Source: Linnemannia elongata (taxonomy: Eukaryota > Mortierellomycota > Mortierellomycetes > Mortierellales > Mortierellaceae). From it: a stretch of DNA of 64,000 nt. Positions 33,810-45,739 of this stretch are shown here, one piece after another (positions within the stretch are counted from its first letter, which is position 1; each line of letters opens with the position of its first letter). Made by a program: the position numbers and the translations under genes. The stretch covers positions 2,666,001 to 2,730,000 of the forward strand of contig JAXBDG010000002.1 in the NCBI GenBank assembly GCA_036320915.1, read 5' to 3'. A model generated the notes under the pieces. The model made no database searches. It was not told where the DNA came from and saw nothing but the letters and a program-made list of their open reading frames with translations.

Positions 33810-36800
33810 CTACTTTTTGTTGTAGTACTTCTTGAAGAGTGCATGGTGCTCGCCCTTGTCCTTGTTCTTGTCTTTGTCCTTCATGCTCACCGGCTTGTTG
33901 TACTCGATATAGGCCATCTGGTCCCCTCCGCTCAAACTCTTGAGGCCTCCGACAGATCGTTTGGCTCCGCTTGAGCCTCCAGCGACAGAACTACCAACAT
34001 GGCTCAGGATCGATCCGCCACCAGCACCAGTGCGTCGGACAGTGTTACCAGTCAAATCATAGTCATCGTGCTCAACGTCGGCGTTCATATCGGCCGCGCT
34101 CTCCTGTGCCAGCAATACCGTTTGTAAAAGACTCAGTTGCTCCGCAGGCGTCGAGTAGACCAAGTCCTGCTCCTGATCCATTCCATCAAGGTTGGTGATC
34201 ACCTTAAACGCATATCCCTGGTCAATCAAGAACTGCTGGCGCTTGGTCGAATAATACATCTCCTGCGTGTCCTTCGAGACTAACGAGTAGAAGAATGCGT
34301 TGAAACCCTCATCGTTCCTGCGCTTGGCTCGCAGAATACGTCCCAAACGCTGTGCCTCCTGACGACGAGATCCGTAGTGGGATGAGACCTGGATCAAACA
34401 GGTGGCCTCGGGCAAATCAATGGACGTATCTCCGACCTTGGACAGGAAGATTGTGTTGATCTGGGGATTGTGTTGGAAGTTTTGCAAGATGCGTACACGC
34501 TCCTGCTGACTCGTTTCACCGTAAATAAACGGCTTCTCGAGCTTGCGCGCATAAGCAACCAATGCAAACACATTGTCCGAGAATACAATAATCTTGTCGC
34601 CACGCTCCTCATGGTACCGGATCAGATACTGACAGGCTTGGAACTTGTTGGGGTTCATGACATATAGCAGAGCGCGTTTACGAGAATTCTCGCGAAGGTA
34701 CTCACGGTAGAAGGCAGGTGTCATCGGGCACCAGACTTCAGCACACTGAACATTCGCAATGTGTCCTCGAGAGGCCAGGTCCATCCAGTTAGCCTCGTAC
34801 AGCTTAGGTCCGATCAAAAAGTTGAGATCGTCAATCTTTTCATCCTCTCGAACCAGCGTCGCCGTCAGACCGAGCTTGGCGTGGGCGGCAATCGTTGTCA
34901 AGACCTTACGGAACATGTTGGCAGGGACGACGTGCACCTCATCCAGTAGCAAGAAGCCCCACTCCTGACTCCTCAGGAACTTCATCATCTTCTCGGCATC
35001 GTGAGATCGGTTTCGGGTATTGGCAACCATACTGTAGGTCGAGATAACGATTCCGGATGCTCCCAAAAACTTTTCCTTTTGATCCGCCGTAAACAGCGCA
35101 ATCTGGTGGGGCTTGATGTTGGACCAGAGCAAGAACTGCTGTTTCCATTGCAATACCGACACCGAGGACGTGCACAAAACAAGCGTGTTCTTCTTGACTG
35201 TACACGCTGCAGTGATACCGACAAGGGTTTTACCGGCACCGCAAGGCAACACAATGATTCCTGAACGAGCACGACCGTTACCAAACATCTTGCTTAGAGA
35301 CTTTTCCTGGTACTGTGTTGTGCGAAAGCAAAAATCAATAATTAGTATAATCAGTCGCGTCATTTCTAACTGTTGGCATTGTCGTCGCGTCACAATTTAC
35401 TTTCAGAGAGACTTACGGGACGAATCACAGTGATGGGCTTGAGATCCATCTCCAAGTTAGGGTTTCTGGTGTCGTTCCTGAAGTCATACTCTTCAAGCAT
35501 AGGGTAGTCGAGCTCGTTACATCTCTTCTTGACGATCTATTGTTACAATAGTGACATTTCAGATGTTTAGACACTGCCTTTTCATATACAATACATGGTG
35601 AGGTTCATTGCAGCCGGACTAAAGTGTTACCTCAACCGAGCTGGAACCAATCTCGAACGAGTGTACATCGTCCGGTTCAATGTCATCGTCATCCTTGTCC
35701 AAACCAACAACAGCAAAGATCTCCTCCTCGCTTTGGGTACTTGTACCAGCTCCATTGGTAGGCTTGTTGGGGTCAGGCACGTCCTTCTTGATTCCTGGGA
35801 TTGTAAGATCCTTGGCGTTAGGTGCCTTTCCTGTAATCAGTCCTCCTGAAGAGTTAGCGTCATCTTCGCCAACAACGCGCGCTTCCCTGATAACCTGATC
35901 CCTGAGCAACTTCTGCAACATCTCTGGGTGAGACGACTCCACAAAGTACCGGTTGTGCTTCAGGACCAGTTTCACTTTTCCGTATGACAATGTGCAGTCA
36001 CGGATGAGTCCCAGGATACTCTCAGGAACAGGAACCTTGGAGAGGCGACTCAGTACCTCGATGATATCCTCAGTCTCCAGTCCGACAGACACGGCAGCAT
36101 AGAGTGAGTACGGCGTTAATCGATACTCATGAATGTGTGAAGGTCTAGATTCGAGTCGGAGGATCGTCTTAGTTACTTGAATAGGCATAATATCGTAATC
36201 ACATCGTTCGACAGCATCAGAAGAGAGATCATCTTGATCGTCGTACCTGCTCACGGGTTCGGCGATAGTAATTAGAAAGTCAATAGCCTTCTCCGCGATA
36301 GGAGAGAACCCTTCCAGAATAATGTGTCCATCCTCGGTAATCCACAGTGGTCGCGACTCATGGTCTTGTTTGAGAGGGAGCCAGGTGTAGTCGTGGTTGC
36401 CAAAGATCTTGGACACGCTGTCTCTTTGAAAGTTATGCGATTGTGACACGACGTCCATTGTCGCGTGTTTGGGAACTATTTTGACATGAATGTCAACGAT
36501 CACGATCCTGTCAGCTTCAATACCAAGCACAATGAGTTCACAAGTAGCCTCAGCAAGGTCACTGTTGTCAAAGAACAATAAAGACGCAGCCTGTCTTACC
36601 ATTCAGCATGCCCGAGTAATCTTCATTCATATCATCATCCTCCATCTCAGGGATATCGACATCATGCATAGGCCCTTGCTCGCGACGGCGTCTGCTCGAC
36701 TTCTCGCCGTCTGAATGTCAAGGCAAATGAATGAAAGACAAACAAAGTAAACGTGGTCAGCGCTGTGTTCACGGTACACAAGCTCAACATAAAAAATAAA

Positions 36801-36958
36801 AAATGGTGGCGACTCGATTCAACATGAAAGAATGCACTCAGAGGTTAAGCATGCATTGTGACGAAAGACAAAAGTGGTGCCTTCGGCCAACGATGTCAAC
36901 CCAACAACTACAGCAAGTAAGCAAGCATACCATCGGATGGTCCTCGCTTGGTACCCAT
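33810..36958 (-). CDS. SSL2: TFIIH 3'-5' helicase/translocase XPB/Ssl2
   Basis: Six minus-strand exons (36931-36958, 36600-36710, 36247-36475, 35631-36144, 35417-35536, 33810-35312) encode 834 residues; yeast Ssl2 has 843. The damage-recognition-like N-terminal domain reads [15 protein letters not shown] and [21 protein letters not shown]. Walker A is CGAGKT (358-363), the DEVH box is at 458-461 and the RED motif is in LVREDEK. The second helicase half includes [20 protein letters not shown] and [16 protein letters not shown] drives promoter opening and repair bubble formation in TFIIH. The acceptor that joins exon 2 to exon 3 (36475) is the least certain. The intron between exons 3 and 4 is 102 bp, in frame and free of stops. 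The C-terminal tail is Lys-rich. Confidence 0.95.
36145..36246 (-). other. In-frame, stop-free intron in XPB (exitron-like)
   Basis: The intron runs from GTACG to TCTAG on the minus strand, is 102 nt long and keeps the reading frame. Retention would insert 34 mainly acidic and polar residues between PVSR and PSHIHEY, where the yeast and human proteins have none. Confidence 0.7.
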
Positions 36959-37306
36959 GGTAGGTGTTGTTGTGTGAGAGAGTGAGAGGCTGTGGAGAAA
37001 GAATGGACACAGAGTCTGAAAAAAAAAGGTATGCTACTACGCTCTACTCCTTAATAATCCTTGCAGGTGGCTGAAGAATCCTTTGTGCTGCGCAGAGTAA
37101 GGAAGGAAGAGTGAAAGAGAAAGAAAGAAATGGTTGCTGTGAATTCAGATTTCAGACACGGATCACTGTGCAATATATATCCATATTCAGGCCCCTTAAC
37201 TTCTTCCTGAACAACTATTGATCGATGATTTAGCAAAGCCTCTAAGTGCCGCGAGATTTTGTTTCTTTTTTTTTTTATTCCGGTGCTGAGTAAGGCTCTG
37301 TGCACC
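36959..37306. other. Intergenic region between XPB and the BRD8-like gene
   Basis: It contains the XPB leader and the 3' untranslated region of the BRD8-like gene, both on the minus strand. No gene or RNA is recognised. Confidence 0.5.
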
Positions 37307-40020
37307 TCACTCTATGGGGGTCATCTCCATGCCGGAGCTCTTTCTCCGCCGACTCGACGGCTGCCCACTCGAACTTGACGTCGTTCCTGGCAACACATCC
37401 GATCCTGCTGTCCGAGTCGTAGGTGTTGTCGACATCGAGGCGTTTCCTGAGCCTCCTGTGCCTCCCGATGCACCAGTTGGCGCAAACGACTGCGAGCTCT
37501 TGAAGTTCTTGATGATCTGTTCTACCTCCGTCATCATCGCCATTGCCATCTGATACACCTCCGTGTCCTCGCCATTGTACATCAGTGCATTCATGAACAT
37601 CAACAACACATCTCGGTGGAACTCGTCTGCGTTGGTGATTTGCTATTGGAGCAAGGCACAAGTAATAAAACAATATACATTGTTAGGAGGTTATCCACGA
37701 CGCCAACATCTTCGCTATGATCAGTAACTTAAGGCAAGAAATGATAGAAGTGAACTTACACCATCCCGGATCCGCTCCTTGATGCTTTTGAGATCCATAG
37801 GCCGCTTGATCATGAGGTAGTATCCGGGTGCATCGTGCTCCTTGATAGGCTGCATAAACACCGCTCCGTACCGGTGGTTGGTAATCTCGGTCCAGATCAT
37901 CATGAGAATCTTTTTCCATTTTTTGTCGTCCATCTGGTTCCGCTGGTCAGACATGTTACTGACACTCTCTGTCGCCTCACTGTCGGAGCTGTTGTAACCA
38001 TCCTCGACGTCGGCACCGCCTCGTCCAGATCGCCTTTTACGCTTCACAGGGACACTCGTCTTGATCTTCCTTGGCTTTCTGGGTGACTTGGCGACTGCCT
38101 CCTCTTCCTCTTCTTCCTCGTCCGCGCTGGTGGCTCCTTCATCATGCCCATCCTTTGCTGTATCTTCGTCCTCGTCCTCCTCCTCCTGCTCAGTGTCGTT
38201 CATCGCATCCTCAGACTTTACGGCTACATCCTCGTCGATTTTGGAATCGTCGCCAGCTTCGGAAGATCCCTCAGGGCTTTCTCTCGATTCTGCTTCCATT
38301 TCCTGATCGGCGGTCTCATCCTTATCTGCCTCCTCATCCTCGTCTTCGTCTGCCTCCTTGTCCACCTCCTCTTCCTTTACGGACTCTCCCTCCTTGACCT
38401 GATCGCTCTCATCCAATTCGCTGTCGCCCTTTGCTTTGTCGCCTTCTGGTGAGGACGAACCTGCCTCCTTTTTTGGTGCGTTGTCTTCCTCTCCATCCTC
38501 GTCATCCTCTTCCTCTTCCTCTTCCATGGCTCCAGGTGGCGACAAATCTGAAGCTGAAGTTGGTGAACTCGCGATGGATCCATTATCGACCTCTAGTTTC
38601 TTCAAATTGCTTCCTTCATCCTGAACCATTGTGCTTTTAATGACCTCAACGGGTGTAGCAGCTTCCGATACAACTGAGGGCGAGTCCGTCGAGGTGATAT
38701 CCTCCATCTCAACATCTTCATCAGCGTTTCCCGCAGCCGGTGTATTGCTCGAAGCCACTGGCGTCGGAGCCGAGACGACTGGAGTGTCCGAGGTAGACTC
38801 TGGTTCGCCAGCCTCTTCCATCTCCACATCCTGTTGCTCACTTCCTGCCTGATTCTCCGACAATCCTTCTGCGCTGGATAATGTCGGTGTGACCGGCTGT
38901 ACCACCTCTGGCGTGTCCTCCTGCATAGCTTGGCTGGCATCCTCCGGTTTCTCTGACGGGGTTAATGATACGGGTGAAGAGAGAGATGAGGCAGCAGTTG
39001 TATCGATCTTAAGAGGCTCGCCGTCTTGTTGGGGTTGCTGACTAGTCGCTGCAGACGATGGTGCCTCTTCGTTGGTAGATGCCTCAGGCTCTTGTTCTGG
39101 TTCTGGTGGTGGTGGGTTCTTCTTGAGCTCCTCTTCCAGTTGATTATCCCATTTTCCCTGCCGAATGTCATCCAACTCAGCCACTAATGCCCTAAACCGC
39201 TCCTCGTCCTTGCGGATAAGCGCCTTGATCTCAAGTATCCGTTGGTTATAAAGTTGACCGGCAAGCTTCACTACTGAAGGGATGTCTACGTGGTGAATGT
39301 TGAAGAAAAAAAGGACAAGAGGTTGGCTTCTCAATGCATAACTTTCAGGGGTAGGGATGAGCACATATATGCGCAACGTGTACTCTGATAACAATAAAAT
39401 GAAAGGAAGTTCAAGAGGTAAACGCACCTGCTTCGTTGGCGCGTGTTTGCTTCGACCGGCTGCTAGTACAATAGCCATTAAGAAGCAAATGTGATTAGAG
39501 CGAGGGCCTCGCTGTTCCCTTTTGTTTGTTGAGGAATATCCCAATGAGAGACATGTTCGACTGTTGGGGCGGCAGATCATGTCGTCGCTACTTACGTTTC
39601 CGCCTCAAGATTTTCCAGGAGCAAGGTATATTGAATGGCGCAACTCTAATAGCATCAAATCGAGAGGCGACAGAGAGGTGTGTGAGTAACAGTGCCTAAC
39701 CAAAGTCGATACGCGTGTGGGGTGTATGTGGGTCAAGGTTGAGTGGTATTTGTATGTGGCTTGCACGCCATATGACGGAGAGACACGTAAAAAAAATGAG
39801 TTGGGAAAAAAGGGGATACCTTTTGAGAGAAAAAGTTGCTGGAGCGGTGGATTTGTGGGTGTCCTTTGATGGTGCGCGCTATGGCAACCCAATTTGTGTC
39901 GCCACACTTGTAGATGGCTTGGGCAAGAATCAGGTTCTCAAGGACAGACCATGGCTCCGAGTCGCTCTTGATGTCTGCTGCTGCTGTGATTGTTGTTGGT
40001 GTTGTGGTTACGTCTGACAT
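37307..40020 (-). CDS. BRD8-like SANT and bromodomain protein (NuA4/TIP60 subunit)
   Basis: Five minus-strand exons (39820-40020, 39596-39645, 39428-39462, 37760-39285, 37307-37642) give 715 residues. The N-terminus (about 20-85) is a SANT/Myb-like unit: PWSVLENLILAQAIYKCGDTNWVAIA and then FFSQK..CAIQYTLLLE, as in BRD8. A helical segment follows (EIKALIRKDEERFRALVAEL, ending RQGKWDNQLEEEL). About 300 Glu/Asp/Ser-rich residues come next, then a bromodomain (about 545-690; RYGAVFMQPI, YYLMIKRPMDLKSIKERI, FHRDVLLMFMNALMYN). The Asn in MYN is the usual acetyl-lysine contact. BRD8/Bdc1 is a structural and reader subunit of NuA4 histone acetyltransferase. Exon 3 is only 35 nt and is supported by phase rather than by similarity. 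Confidence 0.82.
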
Positions 40021-40629
40021 GCGCGGAGTGTGTGTGTCTGTATGCGTGAATGAGTATGTGTGTGTTTTGCGTCTATTGTTATTTAGGCGCTGTGCGTGAT
40101 TATTGTTGCTTGGAGAGGAGTGGGGGAAAAAAGGATTTCACAAAAAAAGCTCGTGTGTTTGGCTGGTGGTCGTAAAGCGAGAGGGAAGGGCGGGAAGATG
40201 GGAGGGTAAGAAGAAAGAAAGAGAGAAAAAGGAAATAAAAAGAAGTGTTTGATGCGAGCGTTCGTCTTTAAGGATGGCCAGGAGTGTTGGCAAGAGTGGG
40301 ATTGGAAAAAAAAGGAACAACGTAGTCGCGAGAATAGAAAAACAAGAAATGAAAGGACAACAAAGCGGGAATCAGTCAGAGAGGGACGAGCAGGGACGGG
40401 CAGATGATGACACTCTGAAGGTTCAACTCAACACGGCTTGATAGCCCATAACACACACACACAACAATCTCATCCAAACACCTACAGCGCTCAACAAACG
40501 CACACAAGTCAACATCAACGACTTAGAGCGATGGAGTCTGTTTACGACCTCAATGAAAGTGACTGGTGTTCTCTAATTGACGATTGGAGCTCTCTTTATT
40601 TGCACACAGCCCTAGTGGATCGGACTCTT
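40021..40629. promoter_or_regulatory. Upstream region of the BRD8-like gene and 3' region of exportin-5
   Basis: About 610 bp. From 40140 to 40310 the sequence is purine-rich on the plus strand (pyrimidine-rich for the minus-strand gene), the usual leader type here. CA-rich sequence lies at 40450-40520. A short plus-strand open frame at 40438-40644 overlaps the exportin end and is not supported. Confidence 0.45.
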
Positions 40630-43600
40630 TCATTCGTCAAATAGAGACGCCAGCCCATCGCCAATATCCTCATGCTGCTCAGAGTCCATAACATTTTGCG
40701 AGGGACGCTCGTACGATCCCGCAATGGTTCGAACTGACACTGGCTTATCGCCTTGCTCCTTTTGCTTGAACCATTCCGACTTGGCAACCTACAGCGTAAA
40801 GTCAAGGTGCGTTAACGGGTGAAATCAAAGGGCCAGTCTTCATATCACAAAAAAACGACCCAGGTGAGACGTACCCCGATGATGCCTTGCAAAAAGTTGC
40901 GGACGAGGGCGTGCTTCTTGGTCTTGTTCGTGGTCCTAGACAGCTCTTGTTCAAACGCCTATTACATATGCAAGTTGGTGAGTTGATAATTGCTATTTGC
41001 CAGTACCACTTTTAACCGCAGCAAACCAAGGTGACGCTATTATACCTCAAGTCTGGACGCGTCGGCGCCCGATGCTCGCTGAAAGACGGCCTTGGGTGCC
41101 TCATTAAAGGCTCGCACTTCGACATACACTTCAGTGATAAGCAAAATCAGCTTCTCTTGTCCCTCTTGATGGTATGGGTCGTGGAGGGCTTCTAAGGCAG
41201 CTTGGAGTACCAAGGTCGCAAAGTCACCAATGATGGTCTGTGTCCTTGGATATGACTGCACAAGAGCACCCAAGACACACAATGCTGTCTCTGCAGAGCG
41301 GGTACAGCTTTTAGTGTCCTTGTAGGTGATGATTCGACAGAAAAGAGGGATCGCGGACTGAGCGATGGCATCGTTAGAAAGGATGTACAGGGCGAGGGGA
41401 GTCAACTCCTTCTGCGTGCCAGGTGCGCCGGCGCCCTTTTGACGTCCAAAATCGAGGATGGCAAAGAGAAAGTGGGCCACATAGTACGTCAAGTCCCTGA
41501 GCATCATCTCCTTAACGATCTCGTCAGATACGTCCAAGTCCTCTGGATCGTCTTGTTCGTCCATAATCAGTCCTTCAGCAGCAGCTGCCTTCCAGTCTCG
41601 TTCAAGTCGTTGGTCAAGGTATGGAAAAAGTACCACCAGCAAATGCGAAAGCGTTGAGTCCATGTACTCTGCCGGGCAGTTGATCACAATAGGTTGTACC
41701 GCAGAGTTGATAAGCAGCCGCAGTTGTCGGTTGTTGAGATTTTCGACATGCTCAAAGAGGGACTGCTCAAGAATTGTCTGAAGAGAAGGAATCGCGTAAA
41801 ACGCGGCGCCAAGGGTAGTGAGTTGAGCCAGGAACTTGTAGCAGTGATCGCGCAGGACCGAGAGCCATGTCTTGAGGTCGGCAATAAGTTTGGTCACAGT
41901 CAGTGCCAATGATCCTGAGGTGGCACTTGGAGCTTTCCCTGTCACCATGATTTCCTTCTCCTCCGGAGACAACACCAGCACACGGTTCATCTCAGGAGAA
42001 AGACCAATCCAAGCTTGCTCATCGCATAATGCGCTCAGGCAGCGGATGGTCGAGAGTAGGTTAGGCAACATTGGCCCCAAATACGTAGCCCAGAGTTCTT
42101 TCTTGGTGCTCTCCTTTGAATCCATTGTCTCTCTCATAAATGTCAGAAGCGCATCGACATACCACGACAACAACGCTCGTCGCTGAGCAATGACTGTCCC
42201 CAGCTGCTCGACCTCTTGTCCCTGAAGATCCTTGCTAGACGCTTCCGACAGTTCCATTGCTCCAATGAACGCCATAAACTTGGAAGGATCAGAAAGCACG
42301 TCCTGTAGGTCTGCCGACTGGAAGCCGAGAGCCACTGGACCAACCACCTTTTCGAAAATGGCGCCGCGTTCCAAGGCCATTCCAGCATTAAATCCAATGA
42401 CAAGCTGAAAACTGAGAAGTGTCTTCTTCTCTCCTCCTGAAATGGCGCCCTGTTGAATCAGACGCTGGATTGCCGCGTCGATCTCTCCATAGATCGGGAA
42501 GAGTGTATTCGGAATAGCCTTGCCAATCTTAACCAAGGTAATTCCAGAACGATGGCGCAACTCGCGGACGTCCTGATCTCCTTTGCTTGACATTGGATAC
42601 TCGACGGATTTGAAGAGCTAAGTACGCAGAGGAATTGTCATAAAGTCAGAAGAATAGCTCAGGAGCGTGCAAATCGTGCGCCTCTGTTACAATATGAAAC
42701 GGCAAGTACCTTGTCCAGACAACGGAATAAAAGAGTGGAGTTCAACTTGAACATGTCGGTGTAGGACGACAGAGATGCGGCAATCCTCTCCAATGCTGCT
42801 GGACACTAGATAAACGCATCGGGAGACAACTTAGTCCTACCTCCACGAGTCATTGTCATAGTATCAACGGACGAATATAATGTTTGACTGTACAGACATA
42901 CCTTGCCATCGTACTCAATGAGCAGCCCCAGGAGAGTGTTCATACCCGCCAAAATCTGTGTTGCAGTGAAAGAAAAAAAGGAGGGGGGGGGGGGTCTGTT
43001 AGCCCACGAAGATGTATATGGCGCGCGTTTGTAGCGATCGCTAGTTCCTATCCACATCTTACCTCTGCAGACTGCGGGTTGGCCTTGTCGTTGATAACAT
43101 CGGTGAGACTTGATATGGCAACCTCCATCAGGGTGAGTGCACCGTCGAATGTCTGGAATTGAATCGTATTCTTGACTAACGAGACAGTGGACAGAACGTG
43201 TAAGGTTACTCAAATGAACAATTATTTAAATCAGGCGACGACACACGGAAGGGGCTTTTTGAACGTACCATTCGTGGAAGTTGGAAACTTAATTTTCAAT
43301 GCATCCGAGACCTTGTTGGCTACCCAAAGAAAAGCAGGCAGAGGTACGATCAGTACACCAAGGTGAATGACATCGACAGCCTTTTGAAAGATGTTGCCAA
43401 CTTTGGTTCGAAAGTCAGAGGGGGATTCAAAGTCCTGGGCAACAAAGTGCGCATAGGCTGGATCTGATTCTTTCCTGTACTCAAAATCCTTTGCAAGAAC
43501 GCCAGAGTACAGCTCCAGGAGGGGAGGAATGAACGCATGAACAGTAGGCTCCTACTCGAGACAGCGATGCCATGGACTGAAAGTTAGCGACGACACCAAA

Positions 43601-45739
43601 CCGGTTGAATCCTATCCTTTACATCGCTCGATGATGCCTACCTCGGAGAAGGTGTCGTGACGAAGCAGTGTTGTCCAGAAAAATGAAACAAATGAGGAGA
43701 GGATGACTGAAGGGTGGGAGGTCATGGCATATAACAAGTGTAGGAACCTAATTGTAAGTGAGTTGAGTTGAAGTGAGTATTATCGATGTCGGAATTCAAC
43801 GCGCTTCAGCATGGCAACAAAAGGACGTCAATCTTACTTCGACAGCTCCTTCGGCACGCGAGCGTTTCGTTTGGCGCACAGTTGCTGTTCCCCGAGGTTC
43901 ACAGTGGCCTAGAGGAAATGAAGTTGAATTCCAGCAATGAGTTAGCTTCCAGTCCAGACAATATGCAGCGATAATGTTACATGCATGATAGCTCTCCGTA
44001 CCTGCACCATCTTCTGGAGAAATAGATACGAGTCACCCTGTAAAGCCTGGTTCGATTGAGTCAGGTACGCCTTAGAGATGAGATCGATTCCGCCGTCGTC
44101 CAGCAATGGCCAAATCATCTTTTCGCGCTCCTGCTCTGACAAATTTCTGCTCGACAGGACATCATAGCACTCTGCACCGGCCTAATTGATGCGAGAGAAT
44201 GTGTGTGAGTATCGTTGCAGCTCGTCTTTGTTAAAAGGGGCTAGATTCAATACAAGTATATGGACGCGGGGTTAATTACCAAGCGGATTTTCTCTGAAGG
44301 CGACAAAGTGGCTTGACATATCAGTGGGACGATAGAGGTGGAGGAAACAGATCTATGCACAAAGAAAAAAAAATGAAGTTAGGGATGGCGCTTTACCGAA
44401 TAAACAATGTCACTGCAGGCAGGTCACGATCTGACAATGGGATGTCTCGTACGAACTAATAACCCAGTCCAATGTGGCCGACAGCGTCCTCAGTGCAGCG
44501 ACGGCAATCTTTTCGTCCGCAGGTGTTTTAGCCTTTGAATTGGAAAATAGAAGAACGTTAGCAAAAAAAGAGATGTTATTGGTGGAAAATAGCTGGACAT
44601 TGGTGAGTGTACATACTTCCGTCTGACATCTAGGTAAGAGCTCCTGGAGTAGAACAGAAAGCCGGCTCAGCCAGCCATCGTTCCCTTGTTCGCCCACCAT
44701 GAGGGTCACTTCGTCTTTGTGTCCTTTGACGCCGTCGGGGTAGTGCTCACGGAGAATCGCCTCACTTGACATGATCACCAACAATCCTGCCCTCAGATCC
44801 TTCTTTCTTAGTCCAGCAACGGGGTCGTCGTAGATGCACACGTCCTCACAGAGTGACCTCAAGATGAACAACGACATCTCCCTGGTTGTCTCCTAAAATG
44901 GTTCGAGAAGGTCCTTTATGGTTGGTTTAATTGCCAGTGCCAAATTTGCTGCACCATGACGAAGATATGAACGCGAGGTAGCTTACGTCTTTGTAAAACA
45001 TCTGTCTCAGGAACACATCCATGTCGTCCCAGGCACCAGGCCACTCGCGCTTTACTACCTCCACGAACAAGCTGGCTACCTTTTCCTTGATGAATTGTTT
45101 CTCTGTCATCATTGGTAGTATCCCCTACAAAGTGTTAATCGACAAAGCAAGCTTAATACGCCAAGACATGCCACCTGGGCCTCAACGTGAATTAAGAAAG
45201 TCATTATAATGATCACAATCGAGTACCTCTGAAGCTAGAGCCATAACGTTCATTCGTATCTGTTCTTTGAGTTCGGGGGTGAGGCTCGCATCAGACCATT
45301 TGTAGCGCGCAGTATTTTCAATGAGTGAAAGTCCAAAGTGCCTGACGATATCAGGTTGTTGATTGTCCTTGTGAGCAAGGTAGTAGCCGTAGAGGGGTCC
45401 TGCTGGGTCGCGCTTCAGAGTCTCGCAATACTATTACAACAATAAACCATGTGTGAATATGGTGATTGTATGTTTTTGGACGTGTTTGTTTACAAAACAC
45501 TAAAGACTTCCCTGTTATAAGTGTAAAGTCTTGTCTTACATACCTCCTGAGCTTGTTGACGTGCGTTGTTGGTTGTTGCCGCATTGTTAATGGTCTCCAA
45601 GGCGCAGAGGAGATTCCTCAAGACTAGACATCGCATTGAGAACAGAGCCTCGTTAGCCGAATGGTATTATTGCGTTCACATGAAGGACTAGACGACTTCT
45701 TACATGGTAAAACACCAAATACATACTTGATTCGTCCAT
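40630..45739 (-). CDS. MSN5: Exportin-5/Msn5 nuclear export receptor
   Basis: Seventeen minus-strand exons close in phase: 45727-45739, 45544-45623, 45227-45430, 44987-45124, 44617-44892, 44453-44532, 44280-44352, 44002-44181, 43838-43908, 43642-43747, 43269-43551, 43063-43175, 42902-42955, 42710-42805, 41046-42617, 40875-40958 and 40630-40788. The protein has 1,193 residues; human XPO5 has 1,204. The N-terminal importin-beta-like repeat (RQQAQEYCETLKRDP, PDIVRHFGLSLIENTARYKW, VVKREWPGAWDDM) is the Ran-GTP binding region of the XPO5/Msn5 branch. HEAT repeats fill the rest. Msn5 exports phosphoproteins and, in animals, XPO5 exports pre-miRNA and tRNA-like RNAs. The start codon is in a 13-nt exon. 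The acidic C-terminus (HEDIGDGLASLFDE) fits the family. Confidence 0.9.

Noticed and set aside
40438..40644. Small plus-strand frame rich in Thr/Gln/His
   Set aside because: It overlaps the exportin-5 last exon in antisense and sits in CA-rich sequence.
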